In this document: piece after piece, positions 40,401 to 49,924 of the stretch | Numbering within the stretch: position 1 is the stretch's first letter | How the letters are laid out: each line of letters starts with the position of its first letter | Assembly (NCBI RefSeq): GCF_963422355.1 | Contig: NC_085095.1 | Location: 4,935,327 to 4,999,326 of the forward strand | Reading direction: 5' to 3' | DNA from: Corticium candelabrum | Lineage: Eukaryota; Porifera; Homoscleromorpha; Homosclerophorida; Plakinidae | Length of the DNA: 64,000 nt | Translations under genes and position numbers: made by a program | The notes under the pieces: model-generated | What the model was told of the DNA's origin: nothing | The model's database searches: none | Seen by the model: only the letters and a program-made list of their open reading frames with translations

Positions 40401-41280
40401 TTTTAAGTATTATAATCGAGGTGTAAGTTAACCGTTGACTTCAATTGTTAGTTTTTATTTACATCAGACAGGTCCCGAGAGGCTATTTTTGTGTGTTTGT
40501 GCAGAAGAGCTCTCAACCATGCATGTGCAAGCATGCACATTGCACAATCTGACAGAAGTTAATTTTTAAGTAGTTGTCTTCCAACCTGTTTCACAAAGTT
40601 GTTTATGTGCTTCTCATGGCTTAATTAATTAATAATGTCAGGGTTATTAGGACATTTAATTATTATTAATTAATTAATTTGTTTAGTGGAACTAGGAAGC
40701 ATACTTCCAATTAAAGGTTAACTAGGCATGCAGAAAGACAGCGGTAGACAGAGATCTCAGATTCAGTGTGTAATATCGTTTTGTATAGGTGGAACTTGTT
40801 CTTGGTGTAGAGGCTCTCTTGCCAAGTTTCATTAACCGTCGATTTACAAAGGAAAAGGGCATTGTCAGGCCAAATGACAGGCAAAGTATCATTGGCCAGA
40901 TTAGAACCAGCGTCTTTGGCCGCACACTTTCAACAGATATTATTACTAGTGTTTTAGAAGATGAATCTGTGAGAAGATCTGAACAATTGTTAGCATGTTT
41001 TGTGTGCTTGTGCTTTAACCAATGTTTTTGTTTCTAGACTCCTCTTGAGAGGTTGGAGAATAGTACTGAGAAGCTCCAAGAAGAGGTTGGGCAACTAAAG
41101 TGTGACATGAGCAAACTTATGAAGCAAAATAATCGTCTTACCAACATTCTAAAAGCAATAGCTCGTAAACAAGAAGTTAGAGTAGCAATGGCAGATGACG
41201 ATGATGATGACGGTGAAGATGAGGATAGAGATGATGATGTTGATGGTGGAGAACCACAACATGAAACCGCAGCCACCTGA
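18601..41280 (+). CDS. TRPA-type ankyrin-repeat cation channel
   Basis: Plasma-membrane non-selective cation channel of the TRPA family (chemo-/thermosensory in other animals). Twenty exons: 18601-18687, 18744-18915, 21369-21482, 24973-25148, 26974-27467, 29301-29484, 29541-29648, 34840-34928, 34986-35132, 35196-35307, 35492-35628, 35687-35817, 36013-36314, 37088-37259, 39374-39587, 39648-39861, 39922-40095, 40170-40238, 40789-40968, 41038-41280. Total 3519 nt, 1172 aa (human TRPA1 1119), every junction in phase. Residues about 45-720 are a long ankyrin array (TPLHxAA units such as [26 protein letters not shown]). An acidic linker (SDASDEESD) follows near 690-740. Six membrane helices span about 778-1012, with a pore segment [15 protein letters not shown] before S6 ([17 protein letters not shown]). 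A post-S6 TRP-like helix ([13 protein letters not shown]), a coiled coil (about 1095-1137) and a polyaspartate tail finish the protein. I call the family, not an orthologue of TRPA1 itself. The long introns are packed with transposons; short introns are 56-75 nt. Confidence 0.95.
19034..19113. repeat. (CA)n microsatellite
   Basis: About 40 CA units in TRPA intron 2; it generates spurious Thr-His and Val-Cys open frames. Confidence 0.97.
19205..20525 (-). pseudogene. 3' fragment of a non-LTR-type retroelement with PD-(D/E)xK-like endonuclease domain
   Basis: A minus-strand coding remnant, antisense to TRPA within its intron 2, broken into three frames. The upstream piece (20523-19985) has the post-polymerase pattern [15 protein letters not shown]...[11 protein letters not shown]. 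The middle piece (19809-19384) has [16 protein letters not shown], a Cys/His-rich motif. Next come PGDIFHPDF and PACFDVTV, which fit a restriction-like (PD...D/ExK) nuclease core. The last piece (19463-19209) is a helical C-terminus ending near SVRLWLE. This arrangement is seen in uncharacterised reverse-transcriptase-like proteins of invertebrate genomes. The polymerase domain itself is missing, so it is 5'-truncated and dead. Confidence 0.7.
21755..22320. repeat. AT-rich repeat with TTTAAAC/GTTTA motifs
   Basis: Clustered AAACC/GGTTT palindromes, including a perfect hairpin AAACCTACTT...AAGTAGGTTT near 22168-22192. The right end (TAAACCGGTTTATGCGCTAGTGGAAACCGCC) resembles the right end of the element at 25827-26286, so this is probably a degraded member of that family. 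The left boundary is uncertain. Confidence 0.45.
23270..24077 (+). mobile_element. pogo/Tigger-like DNA element with decayed HTH coding remnant
   Basis: An 808-bp element in TRPA intron 3. Terminal inverted repeats start CCGTACTGACGCGATTAAT (left) and end as its near complement (ATTAATCGGGTCAGTACGG, right), flanked by TA on both sides (23268-23269, 24078-24079), as for Tc1/mariner/pogo. Between 23442 and about 23880 a plus-strand frame encodes a Psq/CENP-B-type DNA-binding region ([39 protein letters not shown]). It is interrupted by TGA at 23496, 23502 and 23706. No DDE transposase core is present, so it is a non-autonomous relic. Confidence 0.8.
24165..24841. mobile_element. piggyBac-like MITE (TTAA target)
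   Basis: A 677-bp element flanked by TTAA on both sides (24161-24164 and 24842-24845). Terminal inverted repeats are AGGTGCAGGGTCACG... and ...CGTGACCCTGCACCT, with sub-terminal matching (TTGCGCACT / AGTGCGCAT). No transposase coding sequence. Target and termini fit piggyBac-derived non-autonomous elements. Confidence 0.8.
25372..25445. repeat. (AT)n microsatellite
   Basis: A near-perfect TA dinucleotide tract in TRPA intron 4. Confidence 0.95.
25827..26286. mobile_element. MITE with GGGGCA termini
   Basis: About 460 bp. The left end GGGGCATGTCTCCATT and the right end, whose complement reads GGGGCACCTCCATTAGGGC, form imperfect inverted repeats. Sub-terminal regions on both sides carry repeated TTTAAAC/GTTTAG motifs. 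No coding capacity. Possible 8-bp flanks match only partly, so the superfamily is open. Confidence 0.6.
28626..28779. repeat. Short foldback (two ~69-bp arms)
   Basis: The left arm 28626-28694 and right arm 28711-28779 are imperfect reverse complements (GAAAGAAATTGCCGAGGTAG against CTACCTCAGCAATTTCTTTC; GGTGTTGACTTCTGTGTCACA against TGTGACACAGCAGTCAACACC), with a 16-nt loop, in TRPA intron 5. Confidence 0.85.
28790..28893. repeat. 52-bp tandem duplication
   Basis: Two head-to-tail copies (28790-28841, 28842-28893) beginning GGTGTTTTAGCAACTGA and differing at a handful of sites; directly adjacent to the foldback arm. Confidence 0.9.
30411..30869. mobile_element. mariner-like MITE (TA target)
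   Basis: A 459-bp element in TRPA intron 7, flanked by TA (30409-30410, 30870-30871). Termini CCGTATTTCTTCGAATAGTG and the complement of CACTATTCAAAGAAATACGG are clear inverted repeats. Sub-terminal GGCGGCC/GAGGGCGG motifs recur at both ends. Non-coding. Confidence 0.8.
31853..31905. repeat. Short tandem array of AGTCCAGTTC-type units
   Basis: Three to four imperfect ~15-bp units (AGTAGTCCAGTTC) in TRPA intron 7. Confidence 0.8.
32455..32745. repeat. Diverged ~145-bp tandem duplication
   Basis: Two adjacent copies share GAAAATCACC/GAAATCACTT, TAACTCAAGAAC, GTTATCTT/TTTATCTTG, AAATCCA and GTTAAAATC(C/T)ACTG in the same order. Confidence 0.7.
33500..33756 (-). mobile_element. tRNA-derived SINE, copy 1
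   Basis: Read on the minus strand, it starts GGTGCTATAGCTTAGTTGG, which contains an A-box-like TAGCTTAGTTGG. A B-box-like GGTTGCAAGTTCAAGTC follows, and then a conserved body with TTCTTGGGCAAGAAACTCAC and GGTCTTTGACTGGGG. The same body occurs in the copy at 60963-61325. Intron 7 of TRPA, antisense. Confidence 0.75.
33757..33793. repeat. (GC/CA)n simple repeat
   Basis: Alternating purine-pyrimidine GCGTGCGCGC...ACACAC tract between the SINE tail and the next TIR element. Confidence 0.9.
33794..34372 (+). mobile_element. TAGCCTCG-family TIR element, copy C
   Basis: A 579-bp element. The left terminus TAGCCTCGAACTTCCAGACC matches the complement of the right terminus (TAGCCTTGAACTTCCAGACC). The flanks are ACACACACT and ACACACACC, compatible with a 9-bp target duplication but inside a simple repeat. 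The interior is homologous, in opposite orientation, to the element at 38521-39179. It carries coding-like pieces: [20 protein letters not shown] (33892-33951) and, beyond stops, [15 protein letters not shown]. The CxxC...CxxC spacing resembles a ZAD-type zinc-binding module. No transposase. Confidence 0.75.
37310..37385. repeat. (GTAT)n imperfect repeat
   Basis: GTATGTAT units interrupted by GCAT in TRPA intron 14. Confidence 0.9.
38064..38226. mobile_element. hAT-like MITE
   Basis: A 163-bp element with termini CAGGGCTGGATTCAG and CTGGATCCGGCACTG (complement CAGTGCCGGATCCAG). It is bracketed by TTACT on both sides. Internal GGGGGTT...AACCCCC pairs extend the hairpin. CAG-type termini with GC-rich ends suit hAT MITEs; the duplication is shorter than the usual 8 bp, probably through decay. 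Confidence 0.65.
38240..39300. mobile_element. Older pogo-like element interrupted by a TAGCCTCG element
   Basis: The two flanks (about 38240-38512 and 39189-39300) match the ends of the 23270-24077 element. Shared pieces are TCTAAGAT, TTAATTxxTGCTAATTG and CTTTC on the left, and CCAATTAACACCT followed by AGGTGTC on the right. The centre is replaced by the insertion at 38521-39179 with its target duplication. Terminal repeats are too eroded to set exact ends. Confidence 0.6.
38521..39179 (-). mobile_element. TAGCCTCG-family TIR element, copy B, with 9-bp target duplication
   Basis: A 659-bp element with about 80-bp terminal inverted repeats starting TAGCTTCGAACTTCC (left) and TAGCCTCAAATTTCC (complement of right). 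GATAAGTAA flanks it exactly on both sides (38512-38520, 39180-39188). The interior is the reverse-orientation homologue of copy C at 33794-34372. The 9-bp duplication with long inverted repeats resembles Mutator-like (MULE) non-autonomous elements. Confidence 0.85.
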
Positions 41281-43558
41281 AATGACTTTGGCTCACAAAC
41301 ATTATGAACTAAAACATTTACTACATAGTAAGTGAATAATCTGAGTTGCTTTCGCTCTTACATTTTGCTGAACTCGATGGTATCAGTTATCAAAATGCTG
41401 TGGCTGTCACACTTCTATGGACTCAATGGTCAATTATCAATTTTTAAATTTACTGTGGCATTGCTTTTGTTATTGGACGTAAATGCAGAGAACTTTGTTT
41501 GCCTTCAATTGTGAATCTTTCAAATTGTTAAAAAATGGTAGACTAATTTACATACCCTAATGGTATTCTCTGTTCTCCCAATTCTGGTCCTCTTAAAATA
41601 CAGGGGACAGGACTAAAAGTGTTGCTTTGCCCGTCAGCACCAATATCAGACAGTGTCGCACCATTGAGATATATCTTGCATGTGATTAGCCTCTGGTACC
41701 TACTCCAAACTGATATGTTCTCTCCTCCCATCTCATGCAGAGAGCAGTCAGGGGTTACACAAGGTTGCCACACCTAGAATAGGTTTGTAGCCTACAAATT
41801 TTTGCTGCAAAAACCGCCTACGATATTTACAGGTGGACCTATGAATAAATAGGCTGTCGAGTAGGTCCTGGCTATCTCCCTAGCAGAGCGTCTCCAAACT
41901 TTGTGTAGGTGTTATTCTTTTTCCCTATGCTCAGTTTACTTGGAGAGCTATTTTTGTGATTAAGCATCACGTTCTGGTGATCGTTTGTGTGATTCCGGAC
42001 CTCATGACGCTAACACCAAACCCGGATGTGTTCACAAACCCTAAAGAATTTGGATGTGTCCAGAATATGTATAGGATAGATACCCTGACTATGTGGCTGT
42101 AACCCCTCGAGAAGAAGCCAAGGAAGAGCTGGTGTGGTTGAGGGCAAAGCCCAAGCTGGCTGCTGTTTCTGACAAGCGTGTGGTTACACAAACACGTGAA
42201 GCAGGACTTACTTCAGTTACAGCTAGTGGCAGGCATGCACGTGTAAGATGGCAGAAGGCAGTTCTTTTTTTCTGGTCTCACTTGTCTGCAAGTCAGATTG
42301 CTTGTTTCAAGAAGGGGCTGCAAGAAGATTTGAACGATACTGAAGACTTTCAATTGAGCACAGATCAATCCCAAAATCGATTTGCATATGTTTTGGGTAG
42401 ACATTATCGAGCGTTCTAAGAGAGGATACCATCCAAAACAATTAAAAAAGTTAACAGCTTGGGCCATGACAGTTTTTCGTTCTTGGTGTGACATTCGAGG
42501 ACATTTCAAAGAATTGAAACTGGACAACATAACACCAGTTCAACTCGGTGATACTGCCTACATTTGTCATGGAAGCACGGCGTCAGAATGGTTCCTCTCA
42601 TAATTACCCTCCCAGTACACTGGATATGTTGGGAGCTGGCATACAACGTCACTTCAAAGAACGTGGTCAGCCTACTTTTATCAATTCTTGCAGATAAGGA
42701 TGCTCGATTTGCTTTAACACGTTAGCAAAGATCGACCAAGATGATTCAAAATCACAGATGACTTGACTAGCGGCTGCCAAGATGTCAATTATACTGAAAC
42801 TGGAGTGACTAAAATTGAGGAAAAGGAGAAGGGCACCTAAGTTTTTCTGGAAATGTGATAGTAAATTTGAACTTTGGAAAATAATTGGAATTAGATTGTG
42901 GTGTTCTGTAATTTTTGCGTTGTAATAAAGCAATTATACTGAACAAACCACAGGGTACTAAATGAAAACCACAGGGTATTATGTGAAATAAATTGTTCAA
43001 TCAGCAGGCAAACATCAAAAAATATCTCATTATACATTCATGTATGGTCTAAGTTATAGCTAAATCTTTAGTAGCTTCTCTTCGTGGAGGATCATAGGGT
43101 GTTGAGCAATGGAGAAATCCAGCACTTCGACTCGGAAAAGTGAAGATCCAAACTTGTAGCAAGTAGAGTACATACATTGTAGCAAGCATGGTGTAAGTGA
43201 ATAGTGTTCTAGAGATTAGATAAACGGTACAGTTGAATGCTTATTTTGATGAAAAGGAAATAGTTTGCAAAGGCTGAAATGTCTGCTGCCAAACAGTATT
43301 TGGTGTGGTCCCAACAAGACGAGATGGGGCGTGCCGCCACATCCGCCTACAAATTTTTGGCAAAAAAGTGTGGTAACTGACATAATTGGTTGGACCATGC
43401 CCATCCTACAGGTGCTAATGTTAAAGGTACTGATACAACCCAATACCACTCTATTTATCTGAGCCATCACCTACAGAGAATGTGTGCTTGCTTCGGGACT
43501 TCGTAGTATTGTACTAGTTAATGATTTGACTTATTACTGCCAAGTAGCTTGAAAACTG

Positions 43559-43601
<43 letters not shown>

Positions 43602-43888
43602 ATCCATAAAGGACCTGGGTACAAGGCTACTCGAATAATGTAACTGACGTCACCTAAAACTACTACACGTCTGCGAAGTTCTCTAGTACACTTGTATATA
43701 CTCAACTGTGTCCACATTTAATATGAAAGAGAAGCTTCAATTCAATACAGCCTTGCTCCACTCAAAAACATTCATGAGAAATAGAATGTAGGAATATGAG
43801 CACCAACAACCATTCAACGAATTACTCATACTGGTTCATCAAATATAGCAAACAAAAAGTCCGAATCCTGGATAAACTAGATGCACTC
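41281..43888. other. Intergenic region between TRPA and AKR 3' ends
   Basis: No supported gene. There are coding-like but unassigned open stretches: plus 42093-42416 and 42418-42603 (separate frames, possibly one decayed unit), and minus 41543-41773 (contains NGATLSDIGADGQSN). They lack recognised motifs and could be remnants of a mobile element. A (TG)n tract sits at 43559-43600. Confidence 0.45.
43559..43600. repeat. (TG)n microsatellite
   Basis: About 20 TG units downstream of the aldo-keto reductase gene. Confidence 0.95.
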
Positions 43889-45101
43889 CTAGAAAGGCTC
43901 GTGAAAGGGGAATTCTGGATGTGCTCCATCTCTGGCAATCTCCTTACCATCAGCAGTCTGTAAACAAGAGGATTAGACTACCACATATATGTACAAATCA
44001 GGTGTGAACCTTAATAGTTGGAATACAAGCTCTCCAGTTCCTGTTGAATGAAGCTATCTCAGTCATGTCTTCATCAGTCAAATGAAAGTCAAACACCTGC
44101 AATAAAGGAATTAAGTCAATGGAAAATATGAACGGGTATATCGCTGATGATTCCACCAACTTGAAAGTTGGATTCAATGCGAGATGTTGTGACACTCTTC
44201 GGTAGCACAACAACATCTCTTTCAATCTGGTAGCGAATGAGGATTTGAGCTGGCGTCTTGTTGTGCTTCTTGGCGATTGCATCTAGCTTTGGATCTTTCA
44301 ACAGAGCCGGGTCATCAGGCTTTGCCCACGGTCTGTCAGGCGACCCCAGTGGACTATAAGATTCAAACACTACACCATGCTCATTGCACACTTCAATCAA
44401 TGGATCTTGTGTGAGATACGGGTGACATTCGCACTGCAGTGCAGCAGGCTTGATCTTGCCCTTCTCACATATCTAAGAAATCCCATATTAGACACTATAC
44501 ACAGAACATCATTCCCAGACTGAGAGAGAGCAAGCAACTCGTGTGAAGATAATACTTATTATTCACTAACTTGGGCGACTTGTTTGCTATTGCAGTTGGA
44601 TAGTCCGATGTGCTTGGTCAGACCCTCATCCACCAGTTTCTCCATTGCAGTCCACGTATCAATCAGCGGTGTGTAGTCATAACGTATTGTGCCATCCTCG
44701 TTTTTAGGAAACTTCTCCTCGCCTCTTTCGAAGCCCATCGGCCAATGAATGAGGTAAAGATCTACGTAGTCCAGCTGAAGATCCTTCAACGTCTGTTGAA
44801 TTGCCGGTTTGACGTCATCAGGATGATGGCACGTGTTCCACAATTTGGATGTAATAAACAACTCTTCTCGCTTCACCGAGCTGCCTAGTTTCATTTTGAG
44901 CGCCTCACCGATTTCCTTCTCGTTTCCGTAGATATATGCACAGTCAACATGTCTGTAACCTACGTCGAGAGCGTGTTCTACGGCTTGTTTCACTTCGCCG
45001 GGTTTGCTTTTCCACGTGCCAAGCCCGACTAGAGGAATCTCAGCACCAGTATAGAGTTTTCTAGCGAGCGACTGATCGCCTGGTTTTCGAATACGAGACA
45101 T
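43889..45101 (-). CDS. Aldo-keto reductase (AKR1-type)
   Basis: Cytosolic NAD(P)H-dependent reductase of carbonyl compounds, (beta/alpha)8 barrel. Four minus-strand exons: 45101-44571, 44472-44161, 44096-44010, 43957-43889; 999 nt, 332 aa, normal for the family. Catalytic tetrad residues are visible in context: Asp in [13 protein letters not shown], Tyr in the same motif, Lys in ITSKLWN and His in YLIHWPM. The signature VGLGTW lies near residue 25, and the cofactor-phosphate region [15 protein letters not shown] near 263. [13 protein letters not shown] and HPYLTQ are typical of AKR1A/AKR1B-like enzymes. The C-terminus is short and ends [12 protein letters not shown]1A1-like is most likely, but substrate cannot be set from sequence. 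It starts 148 bp from the divergent hnRNP-like gene. Confidence 0.95.
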
Positions 45102-45249
45102 GACAGAACCAGCTGAGAAGTAAAGTGTAGCCTAGAGGCAAGCGGTACACTGTACAGTGTAAATTGCAATGCGCATGCGGGGCGCCAAATGTAGGCCAAT
45201 TGTTAACTACCCGGATATTGAGTTAGGTGGCAGACACGTGTTGACTGCA
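45102..45249. promoter_or_regulatory. Bidirectional promoter, AKR / hnRNP-like gene
   Basis: 148 bp between divergent start codons. It contains TGCGCATGCGG at 45170-45180, one mismatch from the palindromic NRF1 consensus, followed by GGCGCC. No TATA box. Confidence 0.65.
45170..45180. promoter_or_regulatory. NRF1-like site
   Basis: TGCGCATGCGG, close to the consensus YGCGCAYGCGCR, centred in the divergent promoter. Confidence 0.5.
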
Positions 45250-47313
45250 ATGGCGAACCAACTGGCAATGCAACAGTATGGAGAGTCTCACGCTAACGCG
45301 AACTTGGAAGATTATGCAGCCGACTATGGTACGTCTTCTGTCGATTTCATTTGCGCGTATGGTGCGTTAGCGATACTCAGCGCAATCAGCTACATTTGCT
45401 CTCTTTCTCTCTCTGTCTTTTTTGTTGCAATTATGATTGCCGTAATGCAATTTTGTGTATTCTTATTGTTGTAGATCCTACAGTGGAGCTAGGACAGCAA
45501 TCTGGGGTTCAGGAAGATGGGGGGCCCACCTCTGAGGATCAATCAGAGTGGAGTGGACAGCAAGAGTGGTCGTCTGAGGGCACTTCTTTAGAAGCACACA
45601 ATAACGGTTCTATACGAGAAGAGAACCATGATGTGTACGCACAGCTGCGACGCGTCAAGATCTCCGAAGAAGTTATTCAACGTTTGAAGGAGCTTTTTAA
45701 TCAAGACATCATAAAGGAGGACGAGTTAGATGTAAGAGCAATAGAGGGGCTGTCGGAGTTTAGCCCAGAGGCGTCCATGGACATCCTGCAGCAACTAGCC
45801 GACAGCAACCTGGACACTGTATCCAACAAGAGCGCGTACATCTGCGGCCTCATGAAGTCTTACCGAGCCAAAGTGCGCACGGCGGAAGAAACTGGACTGG
45901 AGTACGTAGGACCGGATCCGGAGAAGATCAAGCAATTGATTGAGAGGACAAAGTATCGTTTGACTGTAACGCCTGGTCAGAGAAAGTATGGTGGACCACC
46001 ACCTGGATGGGAAAGAGACAGGGCTCCAGGAGACGGCTGTGAGGTAAGAAGAAGGCACTTTATTATGCAGTTGACAGTGGAATCTTATCCCTTCTGTAGC
46101 ATTTGTCGATGCTGTAGTTTGTATATTGTACTTGTATTTGACCAGTTTTCCATATCTGGTACTTTGGTAATAACCATAATTGTCTGTAAAACATCCCCTT
46201 GCCTGCCTGGCAACTTTCCACACTGCATGGTGGTGTGGTTTGACCACTTGTGTGTTTGTGGCTGTCGAGCTACTATTAAACAGTAAATAACATTTTTACC
46301 CTACGCTTGAAAACACATTCAAACACATGGTATAGTAAAGCTTGGTTTACAATATGACACTGAGGACCCTGATGAAGATGCTGAGTAGGCGTAAAATGCT
46401 GACGCTGTACCATTTACAATATGATTTGATGACATCATCATAATTGTATACAATGAATATACAAAAGTCTGATTCTTTTATTTTCTCCTGCACCAAGTTG
46501 TCGCGAGATGCTGCCGTAATTTTTTTGCAGTCTGCTGCTGGGAGCCTGTTTCCCCCCCCCCCCCCCGATGTTTTTCCAAGTGTTTTTCTTGCGCCTCTCG
46601 TCTATAAGCTTCCTTGACCTGATCTACCACAAGCAGCCGTATCTATACACTTTTGATAATTTTCTCTTCCATAGTTTACTTCTGGTTATTTCACTCCTGG
46701 ATTTGATCTCTGATTTGTCGACAAAAGGCACGTGCTTTCGATAGACGCTAGAGCACTTCCAGTTTGGACCTTAGAGTTGAACTTGAATCAACTGTAGCAT
46801 TGGTGATGCTGATGGTGCTCGTGACACTAGTGCGAGTGTTTACAGTATGACGCCTGCTTGAGATTCGTCAGCATCGTATTGTAGGCAACAGCGTAACACG
46901 TGACCAAATAAATAATGAAACTTATTTATTACTTGTGTCATAGGATTCTGCTATGATGAAGCAAATGTATGATGTTATTTCAAATCGTGAATGTCATTTG
47001 GCTGCATTCTCATCTGCATTCCAACTGGTATGTTGGTCACTTCCATGGCAATGAATCCTAACTAGTGTGTCGCAGACTACCCAAAGTTACGAGACATAGT
47101 AGTTGGATATGTCGAATTGTGTTGTGCGTGTGGTAGTCAATTTCCAGTGCTGACTGAGTCAAATACGTGACCGGATTTTGTAGGCGGTGTCTCCTACAAC
47201 CAAAACGTGCTTGAATGGTGTTCCCGCAAACTTGATTGCAAGCTATGCAACCAAGATAGAAGGTTGTGCTGAACTACAGGCAAAGCTGGATATGAGAGCG
47301 CAGTAGTAGTCAC

Positions 47314-47367
<54 letters not shown>

Positions 47368-49924
47368 CGCAGTAGTAGTAGAGATTTTGTAATCTCATTG
47401 TTGATGCAGAGTTTGGGTCGTTTGCAAACCAATTCGTCATCTTTCTTCAAGTCGAAGGCACCAAGTAGGTTAAGTTTTACAAAATCAGCTTTGAAGACAT
47501 TAGTGTGAAAACAGAGTGCATACAATCATGTGGTAAGCAATAAGTAGGTCATGTGATAAGTGCAAGTGTGCAAATGCAGTACAGTTGGTCCTATCAGCCT
47601 TCAATCCACAGGCACATTTTTTCTCTTGCCATAATCACACCGTTTCTACAGAGTACATATTTTACCATGAACCCTATTAGCTAACTAAGGGGTCCCAAAT
47701 GTCAACAACGTAACTGTTGTACTTTGCTCTAGTTCTGAATCATCAGAACAGTTAGACAAAGTTTCTTGAGTGACTTCTAGCATTTTAGCTGCATTTCTGC
47801 AAAGACGGTAGCGAGGCTCTTAGCTTAGTGCATGTCGACAGAATGTTCTTTTAAGGTAATCTTGCTCTGTTCATACAGGTGTTTATTGGGAAGATTCCAA
47901 GGGATGTTTTTGAAGATGATCTGGTGCCGATTTTTGAACAATGTGGTCAAATTTATGACCTTCGTCTTCTTGTTGACTCTTCCACTGGTCAGAACAGAGG
48001 GTATGGGTTTGTGACATTTTTTACCAAGGATCAAGCAGAATCCGCCATCAAGAAGTGTGATGGGTGTGAGATTAGGCAAGGACGTCGTTTGGGAGTGTGT
48101 CACTCTGTTGCTAACAGGCGGCTCTTTGTTGGGTCTATCCCAAAAACAAAGACACAAGCAGACGTGGAGAAGGAGTTCAAGGATAAGACACGTGGACTAG
48201 TGGAAATTATTCTTTATATGCATCCTGAGAATCGCAATAGAAATCGAGGATTTGTCTTTCTTGACTACGAGTCACACACAACAGCTGCCAATGCCAGACG
48301 TCAACTTAGGAATGGTCAGGTTTTGGTGTGGGGAAGCACTGTGTCATGTGAATGGGCTGAAGCTCAAGAAGATCCAGGCGATGATGTGATGTCAAAGGTA
48401 CAAGCTTTGTATGTCTGTCTGTTTGTATTTTGTCTGTGTTTGTATGTCAGTTACTATAGAACACACGAGTTACACTTTGCTTATGCATTTTGTCTCAATT
48501 TTCACCTTTAGCATTTAGTTTGAATGTACCAAGCTGACTCTATCAGCTTGTTCTTTTATGTCATCTGAGGTTTTCAACTTCTTTAGGTTAAGAATCTTTA
48601 TGTGAAAAATCTCAACCCTGTGACAAGTGAACCAAAGCTAGTGCAGTTGTTCTCTCAATATGGTCAAGTTCATCGTGTTCGTCGTGTCAAGGACTTTGCA
48701 TTTGTATTTTTTGAGAGTCGAAGTGATGCTCTTCGTGCCATGGAAGCAACAAATGACTTAGAAGTCGATGGCTCAAAAATTCATGTGGCACTGGCCAAAC
48801 CTCAAACAAATGAGCAGAAGCAACGGAATGCTGAACGAAAGCGTGAACGAGAAATGCGTCAAGGAGGAGGACGACTTGGACCTCCGAATGAACCGCCTTT
48901 CTTTGGTGGGCGTCCTCCTCCTGTTAATCATGGATGGGGGCCACCGCCCGTACGAGGACCACCAAGAAATGTCATGTCACCACCTCGCGACCCATACTTT
49001 GATGAGTTTCCATCAATGGGGTATCGAGACGAAGAATACTATGATGAATACTTTGAGCCCGAGTATGGATTTGAAGAAAGATATCCACCAGAGCCAATGC
49101 TACCACCACCTCGTCCAATGCCAGGACCTCGTAGTGGGCCTCGTGGTGGGCGAGGAGGACAAGGTGTACGAGGACGAGGATTTGGTCCACGGCCACCACC
49201 ACCTCCCCCACCACCGCCACCAAGAGGACGAGGGCCTCCAGTGCAGCAACGTAGACAGTCACATGGGGACAGTCCAATGCAACATCCTTCCTCAGGAGCG
49301 AGAGGTCGAGGGCAACCATTGATGTCTCCTCGTGGTGGAGGAAGAGCACGAGGAAGAGGCGGACCAGCTGGAAGAGGAAGAGGTGTGTCACCTGGTGGTG
49401 GCAATCAGGCAGGACAAGGATTTGTTGGCAAAGGAATGAAACGACCATATCTACCAGGGAAGCCGGAAGCAGGTGCAAAACGTACTCGCCCACCAGATTT
49501 GTTTGCTCGTCAGCAGCCTTTGTCCCAGCCACAGAACACTCTTTCTAAGGTCGGAGGAGTAGGAGGACTAGGAGGAATGGGAGGACCAACAGCAATGGGA
49601 GGTGGAATGGGTGCAATGGGAAGAGGACGAGGTCGTCTTATGAGTGGACAGACACAGTCAGTGCTAGGTCAACAGAGCTGGTCTGCTGGTGCCATGAACC
49701 AGCAACCACAACAGCAGCCAATGGGATTTGGTGTGACCAGTGGCTACGCTTCGATGCAAAATGCTACAGTATCTTACGGTCAGTCAGGATTGTCAACATT
49801 TGGTCAATTGCAGAGACATCCTGTTGCACAGCAGCAACCACAACAGCAGCGCCAACCACCACCACTACAACAGCGCCAACCAGGATGGTATTCAGAGTAC
49901 TCTGGTGGAGGTCAATGGCAGTAA
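45250..49924 (+). CDS. SYNCRIP / hnRNP R-like RNA-binding protein
   Basis: RNA-binding protein of the hnRNP Q/R family (mRNA stability, localisation, translation). Four exons: 45250-45328, 45475-46043, 47879-48397, 48587-49924; 2505 nt, 834 aa (vertebrate members 560-635 aa). The N-terminus is acidic/Gln-rich. Residues about 95-185 form the NURR domain specific to this family (KELFNQDIIKEDELDVRAI, NKSAYICGLMKSYRAK, GQRKYGGPPPGW). RRM1 starts at 217 with RNP2 VFIGKIP and RNP1 NRGYGFVTF. RRM2 has RLFVGSIPKTKT and NRGFVFLDY. RRM3 has NLYVKNLNP and FAFVFF. The long C-terminus is Gly/Arg/Pro-rich (RGG-type repeats, a poly-Pro run near 49196-49220) and then Gln-rich. It is close to SYNCRIP, hnRNP R and fly Syp; the single gene probably predates the vertebrate split. 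Confidence 0.95.
46044..47878. other. Long intron of the hnRNP-like gene
   Basis: 1.8 kb with no exon I can support. It contains a poly-C run (about 46552-46566) and an (AGT)n microsatellite at 47304-47376. Confidence 0.7.
47304..47376. repeat. (AGT)n microsatellite
   Basis: About 24 trinucleotide units with one interruption; gives spurious poly-Tyr and poly-Leu frames on the minus strand. Confidence 0.95.

Noticed and set aside
48972..49532. Long minus-strand open frames opposite the hnRNP-like C-terminus
   Set aside because: They are antisense shadows of a Gly/Pro/Arg-rich coding exon; composition explains the open frame.
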